Below, in pieces: positions 1-13,112 of a stretch of 64,000 nucleotides of DNA (the first letter of the stretch is position 1; each line of letters begins with the position of its first letter). The position numbers were made by a program, and so were the translations under genes. The notes beneath the pieces were generated by a model. The model had not been told where the DNA came from and did no database searches. It saw only the letters and a program-made list of their open reading frames with translations. Source of the stretch: Rubrivivax sp. (GTDB taxonomy: Bacteria > Pseudomonadota > Gammaproteobacteria > Burkholderiales > Burkholderiaceae_C); assembly GCA_026125665.1 (NCBI GenBank), contig JAHCKS010000009.1, forward strand, positions 1 to 64,000, written 5' to 3'.

Positions 1-866
1 CGCGGGAGGACCGTGGCGAGCGTGGTGAGCGGGCCGAGCGCGGTGCCCGCGGCGACGCCGGCCGCCCGCCGCGCGCCGAGCGGGCGGAGCGGACACCCCA
101 AGCCGAAGCCGAGACCTCCGGCACGACCGAGCAGGACTTCGTCGACACCATCCCGGTCGGAGAGGCCGCCGATGGCGAACGTGAAGGCCGGCGCCGCCGC
201 CGGCGTGGCGGCCGGGGCCGTGGCAGCGAGAGCCGCGACGAGGCGGCTGCAGGCCAGGGCGCGCTCGTGCCGGCCGAGGACACACCCGCGAGCGAGCAAC
301 CCGCGGCCGGCCCGGTCGCCGAGAGCCAAGGGGCTGAAGCCAGCGAGCGGCGCGGCTTCGACGACCGGCTCGACGGGCGCGGCGGCGAGCGCAGCGAGGA
401 ATCGGAGCGCGGCCGCCGTCGCGGCAGCCGCGGCCGCCGCGAGGAAGGCACCGGCGACGTCGAACGCGGCGTGCAGGGCCAACTGGACATGGGCCATGCC
501 GCCGCGGCCGAGACCGCCGCACCGGCCCAGCCGGTCACTGCGGTCGAGTTGCCCGCCGTGCGCGGTGAAGCGCCACGTGCTGCGGAACCGATCCGGCTGG
601 AGCCTTACGTTCTGCCGGCCTCGGACCTGGAGGCCATCGCCAGCGCCGCGGGCCTCGAGTGGGTCGGCAGCGACGCCGACAAGGTGGCCGCGGTGCAGGC
701 GGCCATGGCTGCCGAGCCGAAGCCCGTGCATGTGCCGCGCGAGCCGAAGCCGGTGGTCCTCGTCGACGAAGGTCCGCTCGTGCTCGTCGAGACGCGCAAG
801 GACCTGTCGCAGTTCAAGCTGCCGTTCGAGCAGGCCGGGAGCGCGCAGGCCCCGCACCAGGGCTGA
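1..866 (+). CDS. rne: Ribonuclease E/G, C-terminal part (5' truncated by window edge)
   Basis: This is the 3' end of the RNase E gene; the reading frame is set by base 3 and stops with TGA at 864-866. RNase E is the endoribonuclease of mRNA decay and rRNA processing. What is visible is the low-complexity, Arg/Glu/Gly-rich tail (runs such as RRRRRRGGRGRG), which in the family binds RNA and degradosome partners. It is followed by the conserved C-terminal block typical of betaproteobacterial RNase E, containing AAEPKPVHVPRE and EGPLVLVETRKDL. The catalytic S1 and RNase E/G domains lie outside the window. The identity rests on the conserved terminal block, since the repeat-rich part alone would not be diagnostic. 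Confidence 0.85.
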   Translation, partial: REDRGERGERAERGARGDAGRPPRAERAERTPQAEAETSGTTEQDFVDTIPVGEAADGEREGRRRRRRGGRGRGSESRDEAAAGQGALVPAEDTPASEQPAAGPVAESQGAEASERRGFDDRLDGRGGERSEESERGRRRGSRGRREEGTGDVERGVQGQLDMGHAAAAETAAPAQPVTAVELPAVRGEAPRAAEPIRLEPYVLPASDLEAIASAAGLEWVGSDADKVAAVQAAMAAEPKPVHVPREPKPVVLVDEGPLVLVETRKDLSQFKLPFEQAGSAQAPHQG

Positions 867-932
867 GCGGCGGCGCGGCGGCCGCCGCAGCGCGGCGCAC
901 GGCGCACGGCGCTCGTTGCCGCCGGCGCGCAG

Positions 933-4421
<3,489 letters not shown>

Positions 4422-4562
4422 CGCGGTTGCACCCTGCTGAACCCTGGGGCGCGATCGTCCGGTGGTGCCGCCCCACCGCATGGGCGGGTGGGTATCGGCG
4501 CATTCTGCACCCATGCCGCGCCGGACTCGGGCCGGACCCGCGCCGGACTCGAGGCGTTCTCC

Positions 4563-4592
4563 GGCCGGGTGCGGGCAGGACCCGCGCCGGCC
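4563..4592. other. GC-rich hairpin between nagZ and the sensor kinase gene
   Basis: An inverted repeat pairs GGCCGG with CCGGCC and, inside it, GCGGG with CCCGC around a 5-nt loop. It lies 10 nt beyond the nagZ stop in the direction of nagZ transcription. No T-run follows, so it is not a classical intrinsic terminator. It could aid Rho-dependent termination or stabilise the 3' end. The neighbouring 4515-4560 stretch carries two copies of the direct repeat GCGCCGGACTCG. Confidence 0.3.
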
Positions 4593-4601
4593 GCCCGGCC
4601 G

Positions 4602-5663
4602 TCAGGGCAGGCGCTCGAGGGCGTGCTGGTATGCCGGCTCGTGCATCAGCGCTTCCCAGCCGAGCGGCGGTGTCAGCGGCAGCAGCGCGCGGCGGCGTGC
4701 TTCGCCGTCGGGGTCCGGTCGCCAGGCATCGGCCTCGGCGGCCCACACCAGGCCTTCGAGCAGCTCGTCGACGGCCGCGCCACCGTCCACCGACTGGTTG
4801 CACAGCAGCACGAGGTCGCACCCGGCGCCGAGCGCCAGCGCCGCCGCCTCGGTGAAGGTGAGCTCCGCGCCATCGAGCTCACGCGCGCCGGCCATCGAGA
4901 GGTCGTCGCTGAAAACGGCACCGGTGAAGCCGAGCTGCTCGCGCAGGATCTCCTTCAGCCAGCGCTCGGAGAAGCCGGCCGGCCGGTGGTCGACGCGCGG
5001 GTACACGACGTGCGCCGGCATCACCGCGGCGAGCGTGGCGCTCAGCCAGCCGTAGGGCGCCGCGTCGTCGCCCAGGATCGCCTTCAGGCTGCGCCGGTCC
5101 ACCGGCACCGCCACGTGGCTGTCGGCCTTGACGTAGCCGTGGCCGGGGAAGTGCTTGCCGCAGTGCGCCATGCCGGCGCGCAGCATGCCGTGCGCCACGC
5201 CCTTCGCGAGCATCGTCACGACACGCGCGTCGCGGTGGAAGGCGCGGTCGCCGATGACGCTGCTGCCGCCGTGGTCGAGGTCGAGCACCGGCGCGAACGA
5301 GAGATCCATGCCGCAGGCACGCAGCTCGGCAGCGAGCACGTGGCCGAGCGCGGTGGCGGCGTCGGTGGCGCGCAGCGCGTCGGTCATCCACAGCTCGCCC
5401 AGCGCGCGCATCGGCGGCAGCGCCGTGAAGCCGTCGGTGCGGAAGCGCTGCACGCGGCCGCCTTCGTGGTCGACGCAGACCAGCAGGTCGGGGCGGATCG
5501 ACTTGATCTCGGCCGTCAGCTCGGTGAGCTGGCGCCGGCTCTCCCAGTTGCGCGCGAAGAGGATGAGGCCGCCGGTGAGCGGGTGCGCCAGGCGGCGGCG
5601 GTCGTCGGCCGTGAGCGCGAGGCCGGCGATGTCGAGCACCACCGGCGCATGGGTTTCACTCAA
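4602..5663 (-). CDS. nagZ: Beta-N-acetylhexosaminidase NagZ
   Basis: NagZ is a cytosolic family 3 glycoside hydrolase that removes N-acetylglucosamine from anhydromuropeptides during peptidoglycan recycling. The predicted 353-residue protein has the family motif [14 protein letters not shown], the early [12 protein letters not shown] block and FSDDLSM with the catalytic aspartate. The start appears to be TTG at 5663 (reading [13 protein letters not shown] after the initiator). It is preceded by a strong Shine-Dalgarno AGGGAGG, overlaps the acpS stop as TTGA, and no in-frame ATG lies nearby. It is the last gene of the run lepA to nagZ. The length matches the family, where 340-350 residues is usual. 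Confidence 0.93.
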   Translation of the reverse strand: MSETHAPVVLDIAGLALTADDRRRLAHPLTGGLILFARNWESRRQLTELTAEIKSIRPDLLVCVDHEGGRVQRFRTDGFTALPPMRALGELWMTDALRATDAATALGHVLAAELRACGMDLSFAPVLDLDHGGSSVIGDRAFHRDARVVTMLAKGVAHGMLRAGMAHCGKHFPGHGYVKADSHVAVPVDRRSLKAILGDDAAPYGWLSATLAAVMPAHVVYPRVDHRPAGFSERWLKEILREQLGFTGAVFSDDLSMAGARELDGAELTFTEAAALALGAGCDLVLLCNQSVDGGAAVDELLEGLVWAAEADAWRPDPDGEARRRALLPLTPPLGWEALMHEPAYQHALERLP

Positions 5664-6076
5664 GGCGCGCCTCCCTGCGGTTGCGTGGCCACTTCGACGA
5701 CGACGAACGCGGCCACGTAGTCGCTCTCGTCGGTGACGCTGACATGCGCGACCAGGCCGCGCGCGGTGAACCAGTCGGCCAGCGCGCCGCCCAGCCGCAC
5801 CACCGGCTTGCCGCTCGGCTCGTTCAGGATCTCGCACGCCGACCACGTCATCGGCGTTCGGATGCCCAGGCCGATGGCCTTGGAGAAGGCCTCCTTGGCC
5901 GAGAAGCGCGTGGCAAGGAAACGCAGGCCGCGCGCCGGGTGACGCGCCCGGCGCGCGCGGAAGACGCGCAGCTCGGCCGGCCCGAGCACACGTTCGGCGA
6001 AGCGCTCGCCGCGGCGCTCCAGGGTCTGCGCCATGCGGCGCAGGTCGCAGAGGTCGGTGCCGATGCCGTAGATCAC
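5660..6076 (-). CDS. acpS: Holo-[acyl-carrier-protein] synthase AcpS
   Basis: AcpS transfers 4'-phosphopantetheine from CoA to the serine of acyl carrier protein, activating the AcpP encoded at 19310-19549. The 138-residue product starts [14 protein letters not shown] after a GTG initiator at 6076. It contains the family hallmarks GTDLCD (Mg-binding Asp) and [14 protein letters not shown]. The frame stays open upstream, but only the GTG start gives the usual N-terminus; the Shine-Dalgarno match is weak. The stop overlaps the TTG start of nagZ by 4 nt, and the pdxJ stop lies 34 nt upstream, in keeping with the conserved pdxJ-acpS pairing. Confidence 0.93.
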   Translation of the reverse strand: MIYGIGTDLCDLRRMAQTLERRGERFAERVLGPAELRVFRARRARHPARGLRFLATRFSAKEAFSKAIGLGIRTPMTWSACEILNEPSGKPVVRLGGALADWFTARGLVAHVSVTDESDYVAAFVVVEVATQPQGGAP

Positions 6077-6110
6077 GCCGCGCTGGCTGCGGATGGCCGC
6101 GCCTTCGGGG

Positions 6111-6899
6111 TCAGTGGGGCGCGCCCGCGGCGCGGATGACGCGCAGGTACGCGCGCACCGTCTCCGGCAGCCCGAGCTCGAGCGCATCGGCGATGAGCGC
6201 ATGGCCGATCGAGACCTCGAGCACGCCGGGCACGCCGCGCAGGAAGTCGGCGAGGTTGGCGCGGTTCAGGTCGTGCCCGGCGTTGACGCCCAGGCCCGCT
6301 GCCGCCGCGGCGCGCGCGGCGGCGGCGAAACGTTCGAGCTGCGCCGACAGCGCCGGCGTGCCATGCGCCGCGGCGTAGGGCTCGGTGTAGAGCTCGACAC
6401 GGTCGGCGCCGACCTCACGCGCCAGCGGCATCGCCGCCGGCTCGGCGTCCATGAAGAGGCTGACGCGCACACCGAGCGCGCGGCACTCGTCGACGAGCGG
6501 CTTCACGCGAGCGCCGTCGGCCGCGAGGTTCCAGCCGTGGTCGCTCGTGAACTGGCCTTCGCTGTCGGGCACGAAGGTGGCCTGGTGCGGGCGCACGGCG
6601 CGCACGAAGTCCATCAGGTTGTGGAACGGATTGCCCTCGATGTTGTATTCGGCCGCCGGCCAGCGGCGCATCAGGTCGGCGAGCTCGTGCACGTCGTGCG
6701 CGCGGATGTGACGCTCGTCGGGGCGCGGATGCACGGTGATGCCCTGCGCCCCGGCTTCCAGCGCCAGCGTCGCGGCGCGCACGACGCTCGGGATGCCGAG
6801 GTGGCGCGTGTTGCGCAGCAGCGCCACCTTGTTCACGTTGACCGACAGCGCCGTGCCGCCGTGCCGGGCAGCACCTTCGGGAGCGACGAGCGGGTTCAT
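6111..6899 (-). CDS. pdxJ: Pyridoxine 5'-phosphate synthase PdxJ
   Basis: PdxJ condenses 3-amino-1-hydroxyacetone phosphate with 1-deoxyxylulose 5-phosphate to give pyridoxine 5'-phosphate in the DXP-dependent vitamin B6 pathway. The 262-residue protein carries [15 protein letters not shown], the [13 protein letters not shown] motif, EYNIEGNP and GHDLNRANL, all typical of this TIM-barrel enzyme. The start at 6899 ([10 protein letters not shown]) overlaps the recO stop by 4 nt, which suggests translational coupling. The recO-pdxJ-acpS order is common in proteobacteria. Confidence 0.95.
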   Translation of the reverse strand: MNPLVAPEGAARHGGTALSVNVNKVALLRNTRHLGIPSVVRAATLALEAGAQGITVHPRPDERHIRAHDVHELADLMRRWPAAEYNIEGNPFHNLMDFVRAVRPHQATFVPDSEGQFTSDHGWNLAADGARVKPLVDECRALGVRVSLFMDAEPAAMPLAREVGADRVELYTEPYAAAHGTPALSAQLERFAAAARAAAAAGLGVNAGHDLNRANLADFLRGVPGVLEVSIGHALIADALELGLPETVRAYLRVIRAAGAPH

Positions 6900-7732
6900 C
6901 GGTCGGGCAGGTCTTGGTCGGCAGGGTCGGCGGCCAGCCGCTGCATCTGCTGTCCGAGGCGGCGCGTGCGCAGTTGCGGCGTGGACAGATGATAGTGAAC
7001 GAGGTTGCGCAGGGCCGCGCGCAGCACCGACCCTTCGGCCGCCCGGACCGCGCAGGCCTGGCGCAGCGCACCCAGGCTGCCGTGCTGCAGCGCCGCCTGC
7101 ACCGCCACCCAGGTGCGGCCGGGCACGCCGGCGCTGTCGGCGACGACGCCGGACTCGGGCCGGAGCGTGTAGCGGCGCTCGGCAACCAGCGGCTCGGCGC
7201 TGGCGGCGACGCTGTCGAGCTCGGGCAGCCAGCCGCATTCGCGCAGCAGCACGAGCTCGAAGGCGCGCAGCAGCGCGGCGTCGGCCTCGGCGGATGCGGC
7301 ACCCGCCGCGACGGCCGCATCGCCGCGGCCCGGGCCGAGCGCGGCCAGCGCGGCCAGCGTGTCGGCGTAGGCGTCGAAGAGGGCGGGGTGAGGATCCTGC
7401 CGCGGCAGGCTCTTCATCAGCAGCTCGTTGAGATAGAAGCCCGACAGCAGCGCCGCGACGGGCAGCGGCACGCCACCGACCCACTCGGCGGCGCGCACCG
7501 TGCGCACCTCGCCCTGCTCGTCGGCCGGCTGCCGCGACAGCCACACCGAGAGCGGATGGAACGGCAGCAGCAGCGGCCGGAAGCCGGACGTCGGCCGCTT
7601 GGCGCCCTTGGCGATCGCCACGACCCGGCCCTGGCTGCGCGTGAACAGGTCCAGCACGAGGCTGGACTCGCTCCAGTCGTAGCTGTGCAGCACGTAGGCA
7701 GCCAGCGGCGGGGCGGTGCGATGCGTGGCCAT
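6896..7732 (-). CDS. recO: DNA repair protein RecO
   Basis: RecO acts in the RecFOR pathway, helping to load RecA onto SSB-coated single-stranded DNA. The 278-residue product begins with an OB-fold region containing YVLHSYDWSESSLVLDLFTR and GRVVAIAKGAKRP, both typical of RecO N-termini, followed by a helical C-terminal part with LRECGWLPEL. It lies downstream of era in the usual rnc-era-recO order and overlaps pdxJ. No truncation is apparent. Confidence 0.93.
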   Translation of the reverse strand: MATHRTAPPLAAYVLHSYDWSESSLVLDLFTRSQGRVVAIAKGAKRPTSGFRPLLLPFHPLSVWLSRQPADEQGEVRTVRAAEWVGGVPLPVAALLSGFYLNELLMKSLPRQDPHPALFDAYADTLAALAALGPGRGDAAVAAGAASAEADAALLRAFELVLLRECGWLPELDSVAASAEPLVAERRYTLRPESGVVADSAGVPGRTWVAVQAALQHGSLGALRQACAVRAAEGSVLRAALRNLVHYHLSTPQLRTRRLGQQMQRLAADPADQDLPDR

Positions 7733-7771
7733 GCCGTCAGCGGCGCGCGGTGGCGTCGGTCACGTCGGCGT

Positions 7772-8737
7772 TCAGTCGTAGCCGTAGCTGCGCAGGTGCG
7801 CCTCGTCGTCGGCCCAGCCGGAGCGCACCTTCACCCACAGCTCGAGGAAGACGCGCGCGCCCAGCAGCTTCTCCAGCTCCCGGCGCGCCTCGCTGCCGAT
7901 GCGCTTCAGGCGCTCGCCGCCCTCGCCGATGACCATGCCCTTGTGCGCGTCGCGCTCGACGACGATGCTGGCAGCGATGCGCACGCGCCGCGGCGCGCCG
8001 CCGTCCCCTTGGCCTTCCTCGCCGCCCTGCTCCTCGAAGGTCTCGACGACGACGGTGGAGGTGTAGGGCAGTTCGTCGCCGGTGAGGCGGAACAGCTTCT
8101 CGCGCACGATCTCGCCGGCGAGGAAGCGCTCGCTGCGGTCGGTGAGCGCGTCGGGCTCGTGCTGCCACGGCCGCACCGGCAGGTGGGGTGCGACGACGGC
8201 CAGCAGGCGCTCGACGTCGGCCGCGCGCCGCGCCGACATCGGCACGAACTCGGCGAAGGGGTGGCGATCCTGCATCTGCCTGAGCCACGGCAGCACCTCC
8301 TCGCGGCGCGCCAGCGCGTCGAGCTTGTTGGCCACCAGCAGCACGGGCTTGGCGTTCATCGACGCGTCCTGCAGCAGCGCCAGAACCTTGGCGTCCTCGA
8401 GCGTGAAGCGGCCGGCTTCGCAGACGAAGAGCACGACGTCGACGTCGGCGAGCGTGGCGAGCACGGTGCGGTTCAGCGTGCGGTTGAGCGGCTTCTGCTG
8501 GCGCGTCTGGAAACCCGGCGTGTCGACGAAGACGAACTGGTCATCGCCGACCGTGCGCACGCCGGTGATGCGGTGGCGCGTGGTCTGCGCCTTCTTCGAC
8601 GTGATGCTGATCTTCTGGCCGACGAGAGCGTTGAGCAGCGTGCTCTTGCCGACGTTCGGCCGGCCGACGATGGCCACCAGGCCGCAGCGCTGCGCGGCGG
8701 GCGGGTCCGGGGCCCGGGCTGACTTAGCCAAGCGCAC
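7772..8737 (-). CDS. era: GTPase Era
   Basis: Era is an essential GTP-binding protein that binds the 3' end of 16S rRNA and assists 30S subunit maturation. The 321-residue protein shows the G1 loop GRPNVGKST, the switch region [13 protein letters not shown]3 DTPGF and G4 NKLD. A C-terminal KH domain includes [17 protein letters not shown]. The start is GTG at 8737; the N-terminus before [11 protein letters not shown] is variable in the family, so the start is uncertain by a few codons. It follows rnc with a 117-bp spacer and precedes recO. Confidence 0.95.
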   Translation of the reverse strand: MRLAKSARAPDPPAAQRCGLVAIVGRPNVGKSTLLNALVGQKISITSKKAQTTRHRITGVRTVGDDQFVFVDTPGFQTRQQKPLNRTLNRTVLATLADVDVVLFVCEAGRFTLEDAKVLALLQDASMNAKPVLLVANKLDALARREEVLPWLRQMQDRHPFAEFVPMSARRAADVERLLAVVAPHLPVRPWQHEPDALTDRSERFLAGEIVREKLFRLTGDELPYTSTVVVETFEEQGGEEGQGDGGAPRRVRIAASIVVERDAHKGMVIGEGGERLKRIGSEARRELEKLLGARVFLELWVKVRSGWADDEAHLRSYGYD

Positions 8738-8854
8738 ACCGCGGAGCCGACCTTGCCGGGCCGCCGGTGTTGCCCACTCGGGGGGCCGAGCGGCGCCCGG
8801 GAACGATCCGGGAGACCGTTCGCCCCGCGAGGGCCGAAGGCCGCTTCGGGGGGG

Positions 8855-9583
8855 TCATGATCTCAGCGGCCCGCCCGGCCGGTCGCTGGCCTTCAGCGCG
8901 TCGAGCATGCGGCGCGCCGCCTCCTGCTCGGCGGCACGGCGCGAGCGGCCCTCGCCACGCTCGACCAGCGCCAGCGTCGGCACCGAGCACTCGACGTCGA
9001 AGGTCTGCGCGTGCTTCTCGCCGCGCGTGGCGGCGATCCGGTAGGCGGGCACCGGCAGGCGGCGCGCCTGCAGCCACTCCTGCAGCTCGGTCTTGGCGTC
9101 CTTGCTCCAGGACTCGGCCTCGGTCGCCTGGATGACCTCGCCGAACAGCCGCTGCACGACGGCGAAGGCGGCCTCGTAGCCGCGCTCGAGGAAGACGGCG
9201 CCGATGACCGCTTCGAGTGCATCGGCGAGGATGGACGCCCGCTGCGCGCCGCCGCCGCGCGCTTCACCTTCGGAAAGACGCAGCACCTCGGGCAGGCCGA
9301 GCGCGAGTGCGGCGCGGTGCAGGCTGTCCTCGCGCACGAGGTGCGCACGCACGCGCGTCAGGTCACCCTCGTCGCTGTCGCCGAAGCGGTCGTAGAGCAG
9401 GCGCGACGTCGCCAGGCTCAGCACCGCGTCACCGAGGAACTCGAGCCGCTCGTTGTGCGCCGCGCCGAAGCTGCGGTGCGTGAGCGCGCGCTGGAGCAGC
9501 GCTTCGTTCTCGAACTGGTAGCCGAGGCGACGCTGCAGCGCTAGCAGCGGCGGCAGGTGGGCGGGCGGCGGTTGGGCAGGCAT
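8855..9583 (-). CDS. rnc: Ribonuclease III
   Basis: RNase III cleaves double-stranded RNA in rRNA precursors and selected mRNAs. The 242-residue protein has the catalytic signature NERLEFLGDAVL near residues 43-54, a second acidic cluster around ASILADALEAVIGAVFLE and a C-terminal double-stranded RNA-binding domain (about 160-230, KTELQEWLQAR to EQEAARRMLDAL). It sits between a DUF4845 gene and era, the order common in Betaproteobacteria. In other bacteria such operons are often autoregulated by RNase III cleavage of the leader, but no such structure was identified here. Confidence 0.95.
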   Translation of the reverse strand: MPAQPPPAHLPPLLALQRRLGYQFENEALLQRALTHRSFGAAHNERLEFLGDAVLSLATSRLLYDRFGDSDEGDLTRVRAHLVREDSLHRAALALGLPEVLRLSEGEARGGGAQRASILADALEAVIGAVFLERGYEAAFAVVQRLFGEVIQATEAESWSKDAKTELQEWLQARRLPVPAYRIAATRGEKHAQTFDVECSVPTLALVERGEGRSRRAAEQEAARRMLDALKASDRPGGPLRS

Positions 9584-9610
9584 CGGGGGCGGCGCCGCGG
9601 CCGTGCGGCC

Positions 9611-9994
9611 TCAGCGCGACTGGACCTGGGAACGCCCCTCGTACTTGATCAGCAGGTACACGGGGCCGGCGATCGGCACTTCCTTGTCGTAGGCGAAGCC
9701 GATGACGACGCGGTCGTTCTCCTTCGTGATGGAGAGGTCCTTGCCGCTGATCGAGCTGATCGCGTACTCGATGTCCTTTTGCCGGTCGAAGGCAGCGCGC
9801 GCCTCGGCCACGGTGGACGGGCTGGTCGCGGCGATCTTGGTGACGGCGCGCTGGATCGTCATGTACTCGTTGACGGTGGGCAGCGTTCGCACCAGCAGGT
9901 AGCCGAGAAAGCCGATGACGATGCCCCAGAACATCAGCCCGAACAGCGTGATGCCGCGCTGCGCGCGGCGCCCCCTCGATGACGATTGCTTCAT
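9611..9994 (-). CDS. DUF4845 family single-pass membrane protein
   Basis: This 127-residue protein of unknown function has one N-terminal hydrophobic segment (about residues 15-37, ITLFGLMFWGIVIGFLGYLL) preceded by an Arg-rich cytosolic tail, then a periplasmic-type domain of about 90 residues. The tail RRAQRGITLFGLM resembles a prepilin-like N-terminus. Position and size match the DUF4845 family encoded between lepB and rnc in Betaproteobacteria. No catalytic motif is visible. A link to signal peptidase I or to envelope assembly would be a guess from position only. Confidence 0.8.
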   Translation of the reverse strand: MKQSSSRGRRAQRGITLFGLMFWGIVIGFLGYLLVRTLPTVNEYMTIQRAVTKIAATSPSTVAEARAAFDRQKDIEYAISSISGKDLSITKENDRVVIGFAYDKEVPIAGPVYLLIKYEGRSQVQSR

Positions 9995-10051
9995 GGCTTT
10001 CGCACGTGCCTCTTGTGGACCCGGGCGGCGCGCCTCATGCCTTGCGGGCTC

Positions 10052-11023
10052 TCAGTGGAAGGCGCCGATGCGGGAGAGATTGCCGAAGTTCATCCAGACG
10101 AAGAATGCCTTGCCGACGAGATTCTGGTCGGGAACGAAGCCCCAGAACCGTGAATCCATCGAATTGTCGCGGTTGTCGCCCATGACGAAGTAATGCCCGG
10201 GCGGCACCTTGCAGGTGATGCCTTCGGGTGCGTAGCGACAGTTGTCGGCGTACGGGAAGCGCTTCGGGAACGGGCCGTAGCCGCCGAGCCGCTTGGGGTC
10301 GACGCGGATCAGGTGCTCGACGTCGCCCAGCTTCTCGGCGAACTGCGGCGCGTAGCTCAGGCTCTCGTCGTCGTAGTGCTCGCCCTTGGCCACGAGCGGC
10401 ACCGGCTGGCCATTGATGATGAGCCTCTGGTCGAGGTAGGCCACCTCGTCGCCGGGCAGCGCCACGACTCGCTTGATGTAGTCCACCCACGGCTCCGGCG
10501 GGTAGCGGAAGACGATGACGTCGCCGCGCTTCACCGGGTTGTTGTCGACGACCTTCCGGTTGATGACCGGCAGGCGGATGCCGTAGTGGTACTTGTTGAC
10601 CAGGATGAGGTCGCCGACGACGAGGGTGGGCACCATCGAGCCGGAAGGGATCTTGAAGGGTTCGAACAGGAACGAGCGCAGCAGGAAGACGATGAGGATC
10701 ACCGGGAACAGGCCCGCCGTCCAGTCCAGCCACCAAGGCTGCATCAGCAGCTTGTGGCGCGCCTCCTGCACGTCGCCGTCGACCTTCTCGATGCCCTGGC
10801 GGGCGAGCTCGGCGCGGCGCGCCGCATGCTGCTGCTCGAGGTTCGCGGCCGCGGCCACGCGGGCCGGCCTGAAGTGGAACCGCTCGGCCAGCCAGTAGGC
10901 CAGCGTGACGACGGTGAGCACGAACAGCAGCAGCGAGAAGTTGCCGGTCCAGGCGCCGACGAACCAGCCGCCGAGGTAGACGACGAGCACGCCGTACAGC
11001 GCGCCGGTGAGGGAACTCATCAT
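10052..11023 (-). CDS. lepB: Signal peptidase I LepB
   Basis: LepB removes signal peptides from exported proteins at the outer face of the inner membrane. The 323-residue protein has an N-terminal membrane segment (about 5-45), a second one ending near residue 120, then the catalytic serine motif PSGSMVPTL (Ser129) and the general-base lysine in YIKRVVALPGD (Lys184). The later GDNRDNSMDSRFWG box is also intact. Two adjacent ATG codons at the 5' end make the start uncertain by one residue. It lies 33 nt downstream of lepA, the classical lepA-lepB pair. Confidence 0.96.
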   Translation of the reverse strand: MMSSLTGALYGVLVVYLGGWFVGAWTGNFSLLLFVLTVVTLAYWLAERFHFRPARVAAAANLEQQHAARRAELARQGIEKVDGDVQEARHKLLMQPWWLDWTAGLFPVILIVFLLRSFLFEPFKIPSGSMVPTLVVGDLILVNKYHYGIRLPVINRKVVDNNPVKRGDVIVFRYPPEPWVDYIKRVVALPGDEVAYLDQRLIINGQPVPLVAKGEHYDDESLSYAPQFAEKLGDVEHLIRVDPKRLGGYGPFPKRFPYADNCRYAPEGITCKVPPGHYFVMGDNRDNSMDSRFWGFVPDQNLVGKAFFVWMNFGNLSRIGAFH

Positions 11024-11056
11024 GGGTGGATTCAGGCGTGCCCGCGGTGTTGTTCT

Positions 11057-12865
11057 TCAGTCCTCGACCTGCAGGATGGCGAGGAACGCCTCCTGCGGCA
11101 CCTCGACGGTGCCGATCTGCTTCATGCGCTTCTTGCCGGCCTTCTGCTTCTCGAGCAGCTTGCGCTTGCGGGTGATGTCACCCCCATAACATTTTGCCAG
11201 CACGTTCTTGCGCAGCGCCTTGATGTTCTCCCGCGCGATGATGTTGGCGCCGATGGCCGCCTGGATGGCCACGTCGTACATCTGGCGCGGGATCTGCTCG
11301 CGCATCTTGGCCGCCACGGCGCGGCCGCGGTACTGGCTCTGCGCGCGGTGCACGATCATCGCCAGCGGGTCGACGCGGTCGCCGTTGATCAGAAGGTCGA
11401 CCTTCACGACGTCGGCCGCGCGGTACTCCTTGAACTCGTAGTCCATGCTGGCATAGCCGCGCGAGACGCTCTTCAGCTTGTCGAAGAAGTCCAGCACGAT
11501 CTCGGCCAGCGGCAGCTCGTAGGTCAGGTGCACCTGCTTGCCGTGGTAGGCCATGTTCAGCTGCACGCCGCGCTTCTGGTTCGCCAGCGTCATCACCGGG
11601 CCGACGCAGTCCTGCGGCATGTACAGCTGCACCGTGACGATCGGCTCGCGGATCTCGCGGATGCGCCCGGGGTCGGGCATGCGGCTCGGGTTCTCCACCA
11701 GCTGCACGCTGCCGTCGTTCAGCTCGACTTCGTAGACCACGGAAGGCGCCGTGGTCACGAGGTCCTGGTCGAACTCGCGCTCCAGCCGCTCCTGCACGAT
11801 CTCCATGTGCAGCAGCCCCAGGAAGCCGCAGCGGAAGCCGAAGCCGAGCGCCTGGCTCACCTCGGGCTCGTAGCGCAGGCTCGAGTCGTTGAGCTTGAGC
11901 TTCTCGAGCGCGTCGCGCAGCGAGTCGTACTCGCTCGCCTCGGTGGGGTACAGGCCGGCGAAGACCTGCGGCTTGATCTCCTTGAAGCCGGGCAGCGGCT
12001 CGCTCGCCGGGCCGGCGTTGTTCGGCAGCTTCTTCTCCAGCGTGACGGTGTCGCCGACCTTGGCCGCCTGCAGCTCCTTGATGCCGGCGACGAGGAAGCC
12101 GACCTCGCCGGCGCCGAGCTCGTCGCGCTGCACGCTCTTGGGCGTGAAGACGCCGATCTGCTCCAGCGGATAGACGGCGTTCGTCGCCATCAGGCGGATG
12201 CGGTCGCCCTTGCGCAGCACGCCGTCGACCACCCGCACCAGCATGACGACACCGACGTAGTTGTCGAACCAGCTGTCGATGATCATCGCCCGCGGCGGCC
12301 CCTCGGGGTTGCCGCGGGGCGCCGGCATCCGGTGGATGACCGCCTCCAGGATCTCGTCGATGCCCATGCCGGTCTTGGCCGAGCAGGGAATCGCCTCGGC
12401 GGCATCGATGCCGATCACGTCCTCGATCTCGCGCTGGGCCTCCTCGGGGTCGGCCTGCGGGAGGTCCATCTTGTTCAGCACCGGCACGACTTCGACGCCG
12501 AGATCGAGCGCGGTGTAGCAGTTGGCCACCGTCTGCGCCTCCACGCCCTGGCTGGCGTCCACCACCAGCAGCGCGCCCTCGCAGGCCGAGAGCGAGCGGC
12601 TGACCTCGTAGCTGAAGTCGACGTGACCCGGCGTGTCGATCAGGTTGAGCAGGTACGCCTGCCCGTCGCGCGCCGTGTAGGTCAGGGCCGCCGTCTGCGC
12701 CTTGATGGTGATGCCGCGTTCACGCTCGATGTCCATCGAGTCGAGCACCTGCTCCTCCATCTCGCGCTCGGTGAGGCCGCCACAGCGCTGGATCAGCCGG
12801 TCGGCCAGCGTGCTCTTGCCGTGGTCGATGTGGGCGATGATGGAAAAGTTGCGGATCAGGTTCAT
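11057..12865 (-). CDS. lepA: Elongation factor 4 (LepA)
   Basis: LepA is a ribosome-dependent translational GTPase that can back-translocate stalled ribosomes and assists 30S assembly. The 602-residue product is full length, with G1 [15 protein letters not shown]3 DTPGHVDF, G4 NKMDLP, EF-G-like domains and the LepA-specific C-terminal domain ending with [16 protein letters not shown]. It is the first gene of the minus-strand block that continues into lepB, the DUF4845 gene, rnc and era. No convincing promoter was recognised in the leader between its start and the terminator at 13048-13080. Confidence 0.97.
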   Translation of the reverse strand: MNLIRNFSIIAHIDHGKSTLADRLIQRCGGLTEREMEEQVLDSMDIERERGITIKAQTAALTYTARDGQAYLLNLIDTPGHVDFSYEVSRSLSACEGALLVVDASQGVEAQTVANCYTALDLGVEVVPVLNKMDLPQADPEEAQREIEDVIGIDAAEAIPCSAKTGMGIDEILEAVIHRMPAPRGNPEGPPRAMIIDSWFDNYVGVVMLVRVVDGVLRKGDRIRLMATNAVYPLEQIGVFTPKSVQRDELGAGEVGFLVAGIKELQAAKVGDTVTLEKKLPNNAGPASEPLPGFKEIKPQVFAGLYPTEASEYDSLRDALEKLKLNDSSLRYEPEVSQALGFGFRCGFLGLLHMEIVQERLEREFDQDLVTTAPSVVYEVELNDGSVQLVENPSRMPDPGRIREIREPIVTVQLYMPQDCVGPVMTLANQKRGVQLNMAYHGKQVHLTYELPLAEIVLDFFDKLKSVSRGYASMDYEFKEYRAADVVKVDLLINGDRVDPLAMIVHRAQSQYRGRAVAAKMREQIPRQMYDVAIQAAIGANIIARENIKALRKNVLAKCYGGDITRKRKLLEKQKAGKKRMKQIGTVEVPQEAFLAILQVED

Positions 12866-13047
12866 CGGGCTCGGTGGGTGGCTTCGGCGGCCCGCTCACG
12901 CGGCGCGAGTTTGAATGCACGTGGCGCGGCTGCCGCGCTTCGCGCGGGTGAGCGGACGCCTTCGACGCATGAACGGACGCTTCCGACGGGTCGCCCGCGC
13001 TTGTCGATGAAGCGAACGGCGCCCATCGCGCGGGCGCGACTCGCGGC

Positions 13048-13080
13048 AAAAAAAAGGCGCGTCCAAGTGCGAGACGCGCC
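13048..13080 (-). terminator. Rho-independent terminator
   Basis: On the minus strand the sequence forms an 8-bp perfect stem, GGCGCGTC paired with GACGCGCC, around a 9-nt loop, directly followed by eight consecutive T residues (the A-run at 13048-13055 on the plus strand). The stem can extend by two more A-T pairs. It ends minus-strand transcripts coming from the mucD side and so separates the rpoE-rseA-rseB-mucD unit from lepA. Confidence 0.85.
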
Positions 13081-13112
13081 TTCCAACAGAACGTTTGGCA
13101 ACTGCTTGTTGG
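13048..13112 (-). ncRNA. Candidate small RNA ending at the 13048-13080 terminator
   Basis: A minus-strand TAGAAT hexamer at 13119-13124 would place a start near 13112 and give a transcript of about 65 nt ending in the strong terminator. The 5' part contains a possible stem built from CCAACA and TGTTGG. No good -35 element is visible, and no known RNA family was recognised. The alternative is that the terminator simply ends the mucD transcript. Confidence 0.22.

Noticed and set aside
4515-4601. The repeats GCGCCGGACTCG as a regulatory operator
   Set aside because: Only two imperfect copies occur, in a simple GC-rich context between two same-strand genes; a hairpin near the nagZ stop explains the region better.
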